Shown: one piece after another, positions 36,629 to 45,182 of the stretch
Layout of the letters: each line of letters begins with the position of its first letter
How positions within the stretch are numbered: position 1 is the first letter of the stretch
Source: Lichenicola sp965198655
Lineage (GTDB): Bacteria > Pseudomonadota > Alphaproteobacteria > Acetobacterales > Acetobacteraceae
Length of the DNA: 64,000 nt
NCBI GenBank assembly: GCA_965198655.1
Contig: OZ240668.1
Span: forward strand, 4,092,001-4,156,000
Direction: 5' to 3'
Program-made: the position numbers and the translations under genes
The notes under the pieces: model-generated
What the model saw: only the letters and a program-made list of their open reading frames with translations
What the model was told of the DNA's origin: nothing
The model's database searches: none

Positions 36629-36979
36629 ATGGTGACGGAGGACTTCCTCACCGTCGCAGTGCGGACCGTGTGGCTGATCAGCGGACGCATCGCGCATGCC
36701 GCGGGCGTCGGGCGCGACATGGCACACCACGTGGTGCCGCAACTGGCCCACAGGCCGCCGCTGGCGACCGGCTTTCCTCCCGACCCGACCACCACGGCCT
36801 GCATGGCGAAGCTGGCGCCGTATCAGCTTCCGCGCTCGGGCGCCCTCGACAACGAGCGGCTTGCGACGTTCTACCTTGGCGTGCTGGCTCAGGACCCCCG
36901 CCTGTTCGTGGACATGGCGATGATCGCGCCGACTGCGGTCTGGCACGCCCGGCCAGCGCTGATCGGCCGCGCCTACTGA
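36629..36979 (+). CDS. Hypothetical protein, in frame with the preceding gene
   Basis: A 116-residue frame from ATG 36629, in exactly the same phase as 36200-36622 and separated by one TAG codon. It contains VAVRTVWLISGRIAHAAGVG, CMAKLAPYQLPRSGALDNER and LATFYLGVLAQDPRLFVDMA. No ribosome site is seen at its ATG, which favours it being the C-terminal half of an interrupted gene. Not recognised. Confidence 0.45.
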   Translation: MVTEDFLTVAVRTVWLISGRIAHAAGVGRDMAHHVVPQLAHRPPLATGFPPDPTTTACMAKLAPYQLPRSGALDNERLATFYLGVLAQDPRLFVDMAMIAPTAVWHARPALIGRAY

Positions 36980-37143
36980 CGCCGGCAAGGTCCACGGGAG
37001 GGTCGGGAAGTGCTGCGAGACGCATGGCCTGCTCGCCGAGACCTGCCCTCCTCCCGCATTTGTTGACTTCGCCCAAGCGGAACGACCGGAAACGGCGGGA
37101 ACGATCGGGACGTTGCGTGGCCGCTTCTGAGGGACACAGGACC

Positions 37144-38043
37144 ATGGCCACCAAGAACCAGTACGAGATGCAGGACCCGACCAAGCAGTATCCGATGCCG
37201 AAATTCGACGAGCAGCCGCAATCGGCGCCGGGCCTGGCCCGGGACATGGACCCGCCGCCGGACCATGGCGAGGTGAGCTACCAGGGCTTCGGCCGGCTCC
37301 TCGGGCGCAAGGCGCTGATCACCGGCGCCGACTCCGGGATCGGCCGCGCGGTGGCGATCGCATTCGCCCGCGAGGGCGCCGACGTGGTGCTGAGTTACCT
37401 GCCGGACGAGGAGCCGGACGCGAAGGAGGTGGTGGAGCTGATCCGCGCCGCGGGGCGCAAGGCGGTGCCGGCGCCGGGCGACATCTCCGACGAGCAGGTC
37501 TGCCTCCGGCTGGTCGAGACCGCCCAGCGCGAGCTCGGCGGGCTGGACATCCTGGTCAACGTGGCGGGCAAGCAGACGGCGGTAAAGGCGATCGCCGACC
37601 TCACCACCGCGCAGTTCGACGCCACCTTCCGCACCAACGTCTATGCCATGTTCTGGCTGTGCAAGGCGGCGCTGCCGATCATGCCGGCGGGCGGCACCAT
37701 CATCAACACGACCTCGATCCAGGGCTACCAGCCGGCACCCACCCTGCTGGACTACGCCTCGACCAAGGCGGCGATCACCTGCTTCACCCACGCGCTGGCC
37801 AAGCAGGTCGGTGACAAGGGCATCCGCGTCAACGCGGTGGCGCCGGGCCCGGTCTGGACGCCGTTGCAGCCTTCGGGCGGGCAGCCGCAGGAGAAGATCC
37901 CCGATCTCGGCGCGCAGACCCCGCTCGGCCGTCCGGGGCAGCCGGCGGAGCTGGCGCCGATCTACGTGTTGCTGGCGTCGCAGGAATCCTCCTACGTCAC
38001 CGGCGAGATCTACGGCGTGACCGGCGGCAACCACCTGCCGTAA
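37144..38043 (+). CDS. SDR-family oxidoreductase (YghA/YhxC-type)
   Basis: A 299-residue short-chain dehydrogenase with an about 40-residue N-terminal extension rich in Pro, Gln and Asp (QYEMQDPTKQYPMPKFDEQP), characteristic of the YghA/YhxC group. The core shows ITGADSGIGRAVAIAFAREG, NVAGKQ, the catalytic Ser in NTTSIQGYQP, YASTKAA and VAPGPVWTPL. Members are stress-associated and reduce unidentified carbonyls. It has its own 164-bp upstream gap and ends before a hairpin shared with a convergent gene. Confidence 0.9.
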   Translation: MATKNQYEMQDPTKQYPMPKFDEQPQSAPGLARDMDPPPDHGEVSYQGFGRLLGRKALITGADSGIGRAVAIAFAREGADVVLSYLPDEEPDAKEVVELIRAAGRKAVPAPGDISDEQVCLRLVETAQRELGGLDILVNVAGKQTAVKAIADLTTAQFDATFRTNVYAMFWLCKAALPIMPAGGTIINTTSIQGYQPAPTLLDYASTKAAITCFTHALAKQVGDKGIRVNAVAPGPVWTPLQPSGGQPQEKIPDLGAQTPLGRPGQPAELAPIYVLLASQESSYVTGEIYGVTGGNHLP

Positions 38044-38104
38044 GGTCGTCCGGGTTGAGCCTTGAATCTGTGCCGCCAGCCTGGCGACACAGGTGCCGCA
38101 GACG

Positions 38105-38149
38105 CTAGAGCAGTTTCCGTTCGCCCGGGGCTTACCCCAACTGCTCTAG
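38105..38149. terminator. Palindromic hairpin between convergent genes
   Basis: CTAGAGCAGTT (38105-38115) pairs perfectly with AACTGCTCTAG (38139-38149), with an inner GGGG/CCCC stem (38127-38130 and 38135-38138). It lies between the SDR stop and the convergent glycosidase stop and could end both transcripts. There is no strong T-run. CTAGAGC...GCTCTAG palindromes of this kind are dispersed in many alphaproteobacterial genomes. A further GCTCTAG follows at about 38208. Confidence 0.5.
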
Positions 38150-38210
38150 CCTGTCGTTTTGGACCGGCATCTTCACCCGACCAGATGACTCCACCTGATC
38201 GGGATCTGCT

Positions 38211-40769
38211 CTAGCGGATCAGGCTCTGCTCGCAGGAGGCGGTAGTCAGGGTTCGTGCCGTCGGCAGGGCGGCGGGCTCCATCTGCCACAGGTGGTCGGG
38301 GGTGCCGTTGTCCTGGAACTGCACGATCTGGCCACCGCTGCTGGTGGACTCGTCGTTGACGCCCAGCAGCAGGCCGCTGTTGCGGTTGCGCAGCCTGAAC
38401 TGGCCGTTCGCCGCCTCGTCGAGCAGTTGCCAGGACTGGTTGGGGCTGCCGTTCGGCGCCTGCTGGGTGATGGCGGCGCTGTTGGTGGTCTGCGCGCCCG
38501 CCACGCCCATCACCAGGCCGCTGCCGAGGTTGCGGATCAGGTAGCTGCCCTGGCCGGCCGGGACCAGCTCCCAGAGATGGTCGGGCGTGCCGGTGTCGGC
38601 ATATTGCAGCAGCGGCGCGCCGGGCGTGGTGGCTCCGTTCTGCACGCCGATCATCAGCCCGCTGTTCAGGTTGACGATCTGGAACACGCGACGGCCGAAC
38701 GCCTGCAGCTCGCTCAGGCCCCAGCCGGTGCCGCCGCCGGCGTTCGGCGCCACCACCCTGATCTGGCTGGTGGTCAGGGCCGGGAAGTCGATCCGGTTGG
38801 GCCCGTTCGCCAGCACGGCGGCATGGTGCCCGGACTGGTTCGGGATGCTGGCCCAGGCGCTGCCGGTCCAGTACTGCAGGTCGTAGCTGCCCGGCACACG
38901 CACCCCGCCGCCGTCGTCGTAGAACACCAGGTTCACGCCCTGCAGGGTCACGGGGCGCTGGAAGTTCACGCCGTAGGAGTCGGTGGTGTTGGGCGAGCTG
39001 TAGGAGGTCCAGCGGGTGTTTTCCGGGATGCCGGTGCGGAACACCACGCCGTCGATGCCGTGCCACACGCCGTCATAGGGCAGGAACCCGGGATAGCTGG
39101 AGATGGGCTGCGGCCCGTAGGACACCTGCTGGCTGTTGACGGCGACGTCGGCCAGGCGGCAGCTCCGGTCTGGCACGATCGCCGCACCCACCGGCACCAA
39201 GAGGGCCCCAAGCGTGCGGCGCGACGCCGCCATGCGGCCGTCCACGAACACCTTGAGGCCGATCCCCGCCCCATAGCGGCCGCCGGTGCGGTCCCACAGC
39301 ACCGACACGTTGTGGCCGTGATAGGGCGCGTTCTCCAGGGCGAAGTAGTCCCAGCTCGCAGGCGCCAGCGGGTTCACCAGCAGCGTGTCGTCCGGCTGTC
39401 CACGCAGGCCGATCAGGCCGGAGATGACGTTGTCGTTGAAGGTCGAGTGGTTGTAGTCCTCGCTGTGGTTGGGGGTGTCGTAGATCCAGTCCGCGGTGTC
39501 GGGATCGTGCGCCTCGGCGACGTAGGGAACGCCGTTCCGGTACTGGGTCGCCGCGTAGCCGTGCAGCAGGTTCAGGTAGTCGGCGCGGCTGAACGTCGCC
39601 TGGGCCGGATAGTCCTGCAGCAGGTTGGCCATTCCGGTCAGAGTCTGCGAGGTCTCGTACGGCCAGGACGGCCCGTCCCAGTGGCAGCAGGTCTGCGCCT
39701 GGTAGTTGAACCAGCGGCTGCGCCGCTCCGCGGTGGTGGGGCCGAAGGGTGCTGCGAAGCCCTGCGGGTCGAGCAGCTCCGCCATCGCGGTGGAGTCCGA
39801 GGCGACCGGCAGCTCGAACATCCAGGGAACGAAGCCTTCCTCCTCGCGCGTGTCGAGCAGGGCGCCGGTCGGGTTGTTGTCGCGCTGCATGTGGAAGAAG
39901 AACAGGCGGTTCTTGTCCCAGAGCAGGGACTGCGTCGACTTGCGCAGCGCTGCTGCCCATTGGGCGTAGTCCCTGGCGGTCGACGGGTCGCCGGCGATGG
40001 CCGCGATGCCGGCGATCGCCCGCGCGTCGCCGTACTGGTAGGCGTTGATGGTGGGCCGGTAGCCGGCGCCGCCATGGTACGGGTCGCTGGTCTCGTAGGA
40101 GGCGGGGGTGAACTCGGTCGCGTCCCAGACCGGGACCTGCCAGTACAGCCCGAGCGTCGCGTTGAAGTGGTTGTCCCAGCCGCGATACTGCCGCACCAGG
40201 CTCGGCAGCTCGCCGATGGTGAAGGACCGGTCGCCGGTGGCGAGGAACACCTGCCACACCGTGCTGGCGGCCCAGAAGCTGTACTCGTGCGCCCAGTCGC
40301 TGGTGTCGGCGTTCACCGCGTCGGTCATCGGCTTGGGGAACTGTCCCGGGCCGTTCAGCCAGTAGTCGATGTCGTCGCGGACGTAGCTCTGGTCGTGCAG
40401 CCAGCGCCCCTCGGTGATCTGGTGTCCGGCCGCCGCCACCACGCCGCCATAGGGCGCGCCATACGACACCGGCGCCAGGAACTCGCTCGACAGCCAGCCA
40501 TAGATCGAGCCGGTATAGGCCAGGTGCTCCTTGTACGTCTGCCAGCGGTAGTAGTACACGCCCTGGATCTGCGGATCCGGCACGTCCAGGAACGGGATGT
40601 TGCGCAGGAACCAGTCCGGATCGTTGACGGGGCCGAGCAGGGCCGCGTCCGGCAGGAAGCCGGTGCCGCCTGGATAGGCGCGTCCCGTAGTCTGATCCGC
40701 AGCGTCGGCCCGACAGGATAGGGCCGCCAAGCCCGCGATGCAGGTGGCAAGAACCAGCCGTGATGGCAT
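38211..40769 (-). CDS. Secreted multidomain glycoside hydrolase (MGH1-like) with discoidin and ricin-type lectin modules
   Basis: An 852-residue protein with a signal peptide (SRLVLATCIAGLAALSCRADA). Residues about 30-540 form an (alpha/alpha)6-type catalytic domain of the MGH1/GH63-like group: WLHDQSYVRDDIDYW, EYSFWAASTVWQVFLATGD, HWDGPSWPYETSQTL and NHSEDYNHSTFND. A region at about 560-700 (GVNLVFYDDGGGVRVPGSYD) resembles an F5/8-type carbohydrate-binding module. The last about 150 residues hold three QxW-like turns (DHLWEL, NQSWQL, DHLWQM) of a ricin-B-type lectin. GAGGAAA precedes ATG 40769. Substrate is probably a plant or extracellular glycan. No polysaccharide-use neighbours are present. 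Confidence 0.85.
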   Translation of the reverse strand: MPSRLVLATCIAGLAALSCRADAADQTTGRAYPGGTGFLPDAALLGPVNDPDWFLRNIPFLDVPDPQIQGVYYYRWQTYKEHLAYTGSIYGWLSSEFLAPVSYGAPYGGVVAAAGHQITEGRWLHDQSYVRDDIDYWLNGPGQFPKPMTDAVNADTSDWAHEYSFWAASTVWQVFLATGDRSFTIGELPSLVRQYRGWDNHFNATLGLYWQVPVWDATEFTPASYETSDPYHGGAGYRPTINAYQYGDARAIAGIAAIAGDPSTARDYAQWAAALRKSTQSLLWDKNRLFFFHMQRDNNPTGALLDTREEEGFVPWMFELPVASDSTAMAELLDPQGFAAPFGPTTAERRSRWFNYQAQTCCHWDGPSWPYETSQTLTGMANLLQDYPAQATFSRADYLNLLHGYAATQYRNGVPYVAEAHDPDTADWIYDTPNHSEDYNHSTFNDNVISGLIGLRGQPDDTLLVNPLAPASWDYFALENAPYHGHNVSVLWDRTGGRYGAGIGLKVFVDGRMAASRRTLGALLVPVGAAIVPDRSCRLADVAVNSQQVSYGPQPISSYPGFLPYDGVWHGIDGVVFRTGIPENTRWTSYSSPNTTDSYGVNFQRPVTLQGVNLVFYDDGGGVRVPGSYDLQYWTGSAWASIPNQSGHHAAVLANGPNRIDFPALTTSQIRVVAPNAGGGTGWGLSELQAFGRRVFQIVNLNSGLMIGVQNGATTPGAPLLQYADTGTPDHLWELVPAGQGSYLIRNLGSGLVMGVAGAQTTNSAAITQQAPNGSPNQSWQLLDEAANGQFRLRNRNSGLLLGVNDESTSSGGQIVQFQDNGTPDHLWQMEPAALPTARTLTTASCEQSLIR

Positions 40770-40897
40770 GGAACGTTTCCTCTTAGTTTTGTCGGACAAT
40801 TCGCCTGCGTGTTGATCCTGTCAAGGTGATTGCCGGCGCCACTGCCATGCCGTTTCCTGTATAGGGCACGAGTAAAAGGATGCGCTCAAAGCGCTCG

Positions 40898-41285
40898 TCA
40901 GACGACAAGCGTGACCAGGTCGCCGTGGGGTGGCAGCAGCGGATCTGCAGTGTAGAGCCGCACCGGCTCGCTCATCGCCTGCGCCACGAGCAGCCGGTCG
41001 AACGGATCACGGTGATGCGGGGGCAGATCGGCGGCACGGGCTGCCACGTCGGCCAGCACCGGCAGCTCGGTGAAGCCGGTGGCGCGCTGCCCGCGTCACC
41101 GCCTCCGGTCCTATCGCGAAGTCGCGCCTGCCGAGGGCGCTCTTGATGGCGACCTTCCGGATGCCGGCGGCGCTGAACGTCACCGCGCTGGCCGGATCCT
41201 CGACGAGATCGCGGGTTCGTGCGTCACGCTTGTCCGGCGCAACGAGTGTCCAAAGCAGCAAATGGGTGTCGAGCAGGAGACGCAT
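40898..41285 (-). pseudogene. vapC-like PIN-domain toxin, frameshifted
   Basis: The first frame (MRLLLDTHLLLWTLVAPDKR) carries the first PIN Asp and runs to GPEAVTRAARH. There the family sequence moves to another frame, continuing TGFTELPVLADVAARAADLP, HHRDPFDRLLVAQA and TADPLLPPHG up to TGA at 40898. Both halves are needed for the four-acid active site of the RNase, so the toxin should be inactive as written. The ATG overlaps the antitoxin stop in the other antitoxin frame (TGATG), the normal vapBC coupling. Confidence 0.75.
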
Positions 41286-41526
41286 CAGCCACCCTCGAAG
41301 GCATCCAGCAGGGAGTCGGGCAGCGCGCGTCGAAATCCTCCGGCACCGCTATTCGCTCGGCAAGGCATCCAAATGTCCGCCGCCCCCTCACGGTGTCCGG
41401 AGCCAACGGGACCAGCCGCGCCATCGGGCGTCCGGCTCGGGCGATGACGATCTCCTCTCCGGCGGCGGCCTGATCGACTAGGCGCGACAGATGGGTCTTG
41501 GCCGCATGGATGTCGACGGTCTGCAT
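41285..41526 (-). pseudogene. vapB-like (Phd/YefM) antitoxin, frameshifted
   Basis: MQTVDIHAAKTHLSRLVDQ, GEEIVIARAGRPMARLVPL and AVPEDFDA are typical of Phd/YefM-fold antitoxins. After EDFDA the family C-terminus (ALPDSLLDAFEGG, stop at 41285) is in another frame. One surplus CG in a GCGCGC stretch explains the shift. As written, the protein runs on into the toxin gene region. Partner of the PIN toxin next to it. Confidence 0.75.
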
Positions 41527-41609
41527 GGCACGCCTCGGCGGACTAAGCCTGGTCCAGCCTCCATAGTCGTGGTCGACCATGGAGGCCAGGCATCCAGCGC
41601 CAGGTTCTG

Positions 41610-42866
41610 TCAGTCGACGCCCGGTTCAGGACGCAGCAGCACGTGCTGCTTGCGGCCGAGGGACAGCTTGATTGCGCCGTCCAGGAGGTCGTTCTCGCCG
41701 ACGAGGTAGCTCTCGTCGGTCACCGGGCGGTCGTTGATGCGGGCGCCGCCGCCGCGTATCAGCCGGCGGGCCTCGCCGTTGCTCCCGCACAGCCCGGACT
41801 CCGCGAACAAGCGGAACACGGGGATGCCGGCGGCGAGCTCGTCGATCGCCACCGGGCGCTGCGGCAGGGCGTCCTGCACCAGTTGGCCCTCCTCGTAGCT
41901 GCGGCGCGCGGTCTCTGCGACGGCAAGTGCTGTGTCGCGGCCGTGGCACAGGGCGGTGGCCTCGGTCGCCAGCACCTTCTTGGCCTCGTTGATCTCCGCA
42001 CCGCGCAGGGCGGCGAGGCGGTCGCACTCGTCCAGAGGGAGGTCGGTGAACATGCGCAGGAACCGGCCGACATCGGCGTCCTCGGTGTTGCGCCAGAACT
42101 GCCAATAGTCGAACGGCGATACCCGGTCGGCCGACAGCCAGACCGCGCCGGAGGCGGTCTTGCCCATCTTGGCCCCCGAGGCGGTGGCGATCAGCGGGGT
42201 GGTGAGGCCGAACACGCGGGCCCCCTCGGTGCGCCGCACCAGCTCCACCCCGGACACGATGTTGCCCCACTGGTCGGAGCCGCCCATCTGCAGCGCGACG
42301 CCATGGCGGCGGTGGAGCTCGCGGAAGTCGTAGCTCTGCAGGATCGAATAGTTGAACTCGAGGAAGCTCAGGCCCTGCTCGCGCTCCAGACGCAGCCGGA
42401 CGCTGTCGAAGGACAGCATGCGGCTGATGGAGAAATGGGGGCCGATCTCGCGCAGCAGCTCGATGTAGCCGAGCCGGTCGAGCCACTCGGCGTTGTCGGC
42501 GACCAGCGCGCCGGCGGGGCCGTCCAGGGCCATGTAACGCCTGAGGATGGCGAGGATGGCCTCGCCGTTGCGCGCGATCCGGTCCGGCGTCAGCAACTGC
42601 CGCGCCTCCTCCTTGCCGGAGGGATCGCCGATCTTGGTGGTGCCGCCGCCCAGCAGCAGCACCGGGCGGTGGCCGTGCCGCTGCAACAGGCGGAGCAGCA
42701 TGATCTGCACCATGGAGCCGACATGCAGGCTGTCGGCGGTGAGGTCGAAGCCGACATAGCCCGAGACCGGTCCGGCGCCCAGGGCCGCGTCCAGCCCGTC
42801 GCCGTCGGTGCACTGGAACACGAAGCCGCGGGCCTCGGCCTCGGCCAGGAAGTCGCTCTTGGGCAT
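41610..42866 (-). CDS. tyrS: Tyrosyl-tRNA synthetase
   Basis: A 418-residue class I synthetase charging tRNA-Tyr. Residues about 40-55 give SLHVGSMVQ (HIGH motif), YSILQSYDF and GGSDQWGNI are tyrosine/ATP-pocket segments, and AKMGKTASGAVW is the KMSKS equivalent in the alphaproteobacterial form. An S4 RNA-binding domain ends the protein (ARRLIRGGGARINDRPV). The ATG at 42866 begins MPKSDFLAEAEARGF. The open upstream extension to 43064 runs through the divergent anmK start and is not coding. Confidence 0.96.
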   Translation of the reverse strand: MPKSDFLAEAEARGFVFQCTDGDGLDAALGAGPVSGYVGFDLTADSLHVGSMVQIMLLRLLQRHGHRPVLLLGGGTTKIGDPSGKEEARQLLTPDRIARNGEAILAILRRYMALDGPAGALVADNAEWLDRLGYIELLREIGPHFSISRMLSFDSVRLRLEREQGLSFLEFNYSILQSYDFRELHRRHGVALQMGGSDQWGNIVSGVELVRRTEGARVFGLTTPLIATASGAKMGKTASGAVWLSADRVSPFDYWQFWRNTEDADVGRFLRMFTDLPLDECDRLAALRGAEINEAKKVLATEATALCHGRDTALAVAETARRSYEEGQLVQDALPQRPVAIDELAAGIPVFRLFAESGLCGSNGEARRLIRGGGARINDRPVTDESYLVGENDLLDGAIKLSLGRKQHVLLRPEPGVD

Positions 42867-42957
42867 GGTGTCACCGTGACGCTGTGCCGCCGATCGCCTG
42901 GACGGGCAGGGGCGGTGCTGTAGCATGGGCGGGCAGGATCGGGCGAGAGATTGGGCG

Positions 42958-44025
42958 ATGCGGCAGGTGATCGGGCTGATGAGCGGCACCTCGCTGGACG
43001 GGGTGGACGCTGCGGCGATCGAGACCGACGGCGTGCGGGTGGGCCGGTTCGGGCCGTCGCTCACGCTGCCGTATGAGCCGGCGCTGCGGGCCGACCTGCG
43101 CGCCCTTCTGGACCGCGCCGACCGGACCGCGCCGGACGATCCCGAACTGCTGCGGATCGAGCGGCGGCTGACGGAGGTGCACGTCGAGGCGGTACGCCGA
43201 CTGGGGGTGCAGGCCGCCCTGGTCGGCTTCCACGGGCAGACGATCCTGCACCGGCCGAGGGACGGCCGGACCTGGCAGATCGGCGACGCGGCGTGGCTTG
43301 CGCGGGAAACCGGGCTGACGGTGGTGCACGACTTCCGCAGCGCCGACGTCGCGGCCGGCGGCGAAGGGGCGCCGCTGGTGCCGGCCTATCACGCGGCGCT
43401 GGCGGCCGAGCTGGAGCGGCCGCTGGCGCTGCTCAACCTGGGCGGGGTGGCTAACCTCACCTTCATCGGCGCCGACGGCAGCCTGCTCGCCTGCGACACC
43501 GGGCCGGGCAACGCGCTGCTGGACGACTGGGCGATGCGCCATACCGGCATCCCGTGCGACCTAGACGGGGCGCTCGCCCTGGCGGGGCGGGTGTCGGAGC
43601 CGGTGCTGTCGCGGCTGCTGGCGCACCCGTTCTTCGGGCGAGCGGCGCCAAAATCGCTCGATCGGCAGGCGTTCCATAGGGCGCTCGACGCGGTGTCGGC
43701 GCTGTCGCCCGCGGACGGGGCGGCGACGCTGGCGGCGTTTACCGTCGCCGCGGTGGCGGCCACCGCGTTGCCGCAGCCGCCGCGGCGCTGGCTGGTCTGC
43801 GGCGGCGGGCGGCACAACCCGGCGCTGATGCGAGCGCTCCGGGAGCGGCTCGGCGTGCCGGTGGTGCCGGTCGAGGCGGAAGGATGGGACGGGGACGCGC
43901 TGGAAGCGCAGTGCTTCGCGTTCCTGGCCGCGCGGGTCGAGGCTGGGTTGCCACTGTCCTGGCCCGGGACGACCGGGGTCGTGCTGCCGACCTGCGGCGG
44001 GCGGGTGGCTCCGCCGCCGCTCTAA
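42958..44025 (+). CDS. anmK: Anhydro-N-acetylmuramic acid kinase
   Basis: A 355-residue ASKHA-fold kinase that phosphorylates and opens 1,6-anhydro-MurNAc during peptidoglycan recycling. GLMSGTSLDGVDAA is the signature start, LNLGGVANLTFIG and CDTGPGNALLDDW carry the active-site Asp, and VCGGGRHNPALM is the C-terminal adenine-site motif. I start at ATG 42958, where homology begins. ATG 42925 adds eleven residues. It diverges from tyrS. Its TAA stop is the first part of repeat copy C. Confidence 0.94.
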   Translation: MRQVIGLMSGTSLDGVDAAAIETDGVRVGRFGPSLTLPYEPALRADLRALLDRADRTAPDDPELLRIERRLTEVHVEAVRRLGVQAALVGFHGQTILHRPRDGRTWQIGDAAWLARETGLTVVHDFRSADVAAGGEGAPLVPAYHAALAAELERPLALLNLGGVANLTFIGADGSLLACDTGPGNALLDDWAMRHTGIPCDLDGALALAGRVSEPVLSRLLAHPFFGRAAPKSLDRQAFHRALDAVSALSPADGAATLAAFTVAAVAATALPQPPRRWLVCGGGRHNPALMRALRERLGVPVVPVEAEGWDGDALEAQCFAFLAARVEAGLPLSWPGTTGVVLPTCGGRVAPPPL

Positions 44026-44143
44026 GGCCAGGGCCTTGCCCTGGACCCACTGGGGCCGGAGGCCCCAGACCCCTATTACTTAAGAATCGGGTTTGAAGGG
44101 CTTTGCCCTTCATGGGGTCCAGGGGCAACGCCCCTGGCCTTCC
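44024..44143. repeat. Four-hairpin dispersed repeat, copy C
   Basis: Same orientation as copy A. AAGGCCAGGG at the left end overlaps the anmK TAA and the right end CCCTGGCCTT stops one or two bases before the convergent hydrolase stop, so the element occupies the complete space between the two genes. All four stems are intact, and the centre ATTACTTAAGAATC is AT-rich. Confidence 0.9.
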
Positions 44144-44809
44144 TCAATCGGCGGCGAGCGCCATCGCCTTGCGGGCAATGATCCTGCCGACATAGTCCTC
44201 GACCGCGTCCGACACCTGCTCGGCGTGCCGGGCGAGCACGTGGTCGGCGCCGGGATAAACCCGGTAGTCGACCGACACGTTCTTCTGGGTGTTCAGCTTG
44301 TCCACCAGCTTGCGCACCGCTGGCTCCGGCGCCAGCTCGTCGGCGTCGCCGGCGATCATCAGCCCGCCGCACGGGCACGGGGCGAGGAAGCCGAAATCGT
44401 AGTGGCTGGCCGGCGGCGCCACGCTGACCCAGCCGGAGATCTCCGGCCGGCGCATCAGCAGTTGCATGCCGACAAAGGCGCCGAACGAGTAGCCGGCGAT
44501 CCACAGGCCGCCCGAGTTCGGGTTGACCGTCTGCATCCAGTCCAGCGCTGCGGCGGCGTCGGAGATCTCGCCAATGCCGCCGTCGTAGCGGCCCTGGCTG
44601 CGGCCGACGCCGCGGAAGTTGAAGCGCATCACCGAGAAGCCGAGCCGCTCGAACGAGCGGTACATCGAGTAGGTGATGCGGTTGTTCATGGTCCCGCCGT
44701 GCATCGGATGCGGGTGGAGGATCAGGGCGAGCGGCGCGTTGCTCTCGCCGGAATGGTGGTAGCGGCCTTCGAGCCGACCGTCTGGGCCGGCGAACATCAC
44801 CTCTGGCAT
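44144..44809 (-). CDS. Alpha/beta hydrolase (dienelactone hydrolase-like)
   Basis: A 221-residue hydrolase. LILHPHPMHGGTMNNRITY is the hallmark of the COG2945 group, FRGVGRSQGRYDGG follows, AGYSFGAFVGMQ holds the Ser nucleophile, GDADELAP the acid and GADHVLARH the histidine. The natural substrate of this widespread group is not known. It is transcribed alone, convergent with anmK. Confidence 0.88.
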   Translation of the reverse strand: MPEVMFAGPDGRLEGRYHHSGESNAPLALILHPHPMHGGTMNNRITYSMYRSFERLGFSVMRFNFRGVGRSQGRYDGGIGEISDAAAALDWMQTVNPNSGGLWIAGYSFGAFVGMQLLMRRPEISGWVSVAPPASHYDFGFLAPCPCGGLMIAGDADELAPEPAVRKLVDKLNTQKNVSVDYRVYPGADHVLARHAEQVSDAVEDYVGRIIARKAMALAAD

Positions 44810-45182
44810 ACGATCCCGCGATTCTCGATGGCTGCGTTCGATGGCATGAACGACAGGCTGTTACAACGCATTCGCCACCCGGCGATGCCCCGCCGGGTGA
44901 GTCCTAACGATACGACAGGACGTCGCCGCCGCGGCGGCGCTTCATTCCTGACACATGGCGCAAGAGCGGCCGGATTTCCAACTGTTTGCAGGTCATGCCT
45001 GCGTCGCGTGCTGAGCCGGGGAGGGTAGCGCCCGGCGCGGCGGGGACGCGATTGACTTGGCCCTGCCCGAACCCATAGTCCACTCCTGACACAGGCAGCC
45101 GCCGCCTTCGGACACTCTATAACGAGACGATCCGAGCGATGACAACGGAATAGCGCAGGCAGGCGGCGCGAAGGGCGACATC
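44810..45182. other. Divergent spacer upstream of the cysteine desulfurase operon
   Basis: About 370 bp without a gene. A perfect 9-bp stem, CACCCGGCG (44876-44884) and CGCCGGGTG (44891-44899) with a 6-base loop, lies 70 bp from the hydrolase start. No Fe-S regulator site could be recognised with confidence. Confidence 0.4.
45052..45079 (+). promoter_or_regulatory. Candidate sigma-70 promoter of the sulfur-transfer operon
   Basis: TTGACT at 45052-45057 and CATAGT at 45074-45079 with a 16-base spacer, about 100 bp ahead of the first cysteine desulfurase gene. It matches consensus at most positions, but promoter prediction by eye in GC-rich DNA is unreliable. Confidence 0.3.

Noticed and set aside
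38292..40721. 809-codon plus-strand frame opposite the glycosidase gene
   Set aside because: The minus-strand protein has a signal peptide and recognisable domains. This frame has none.
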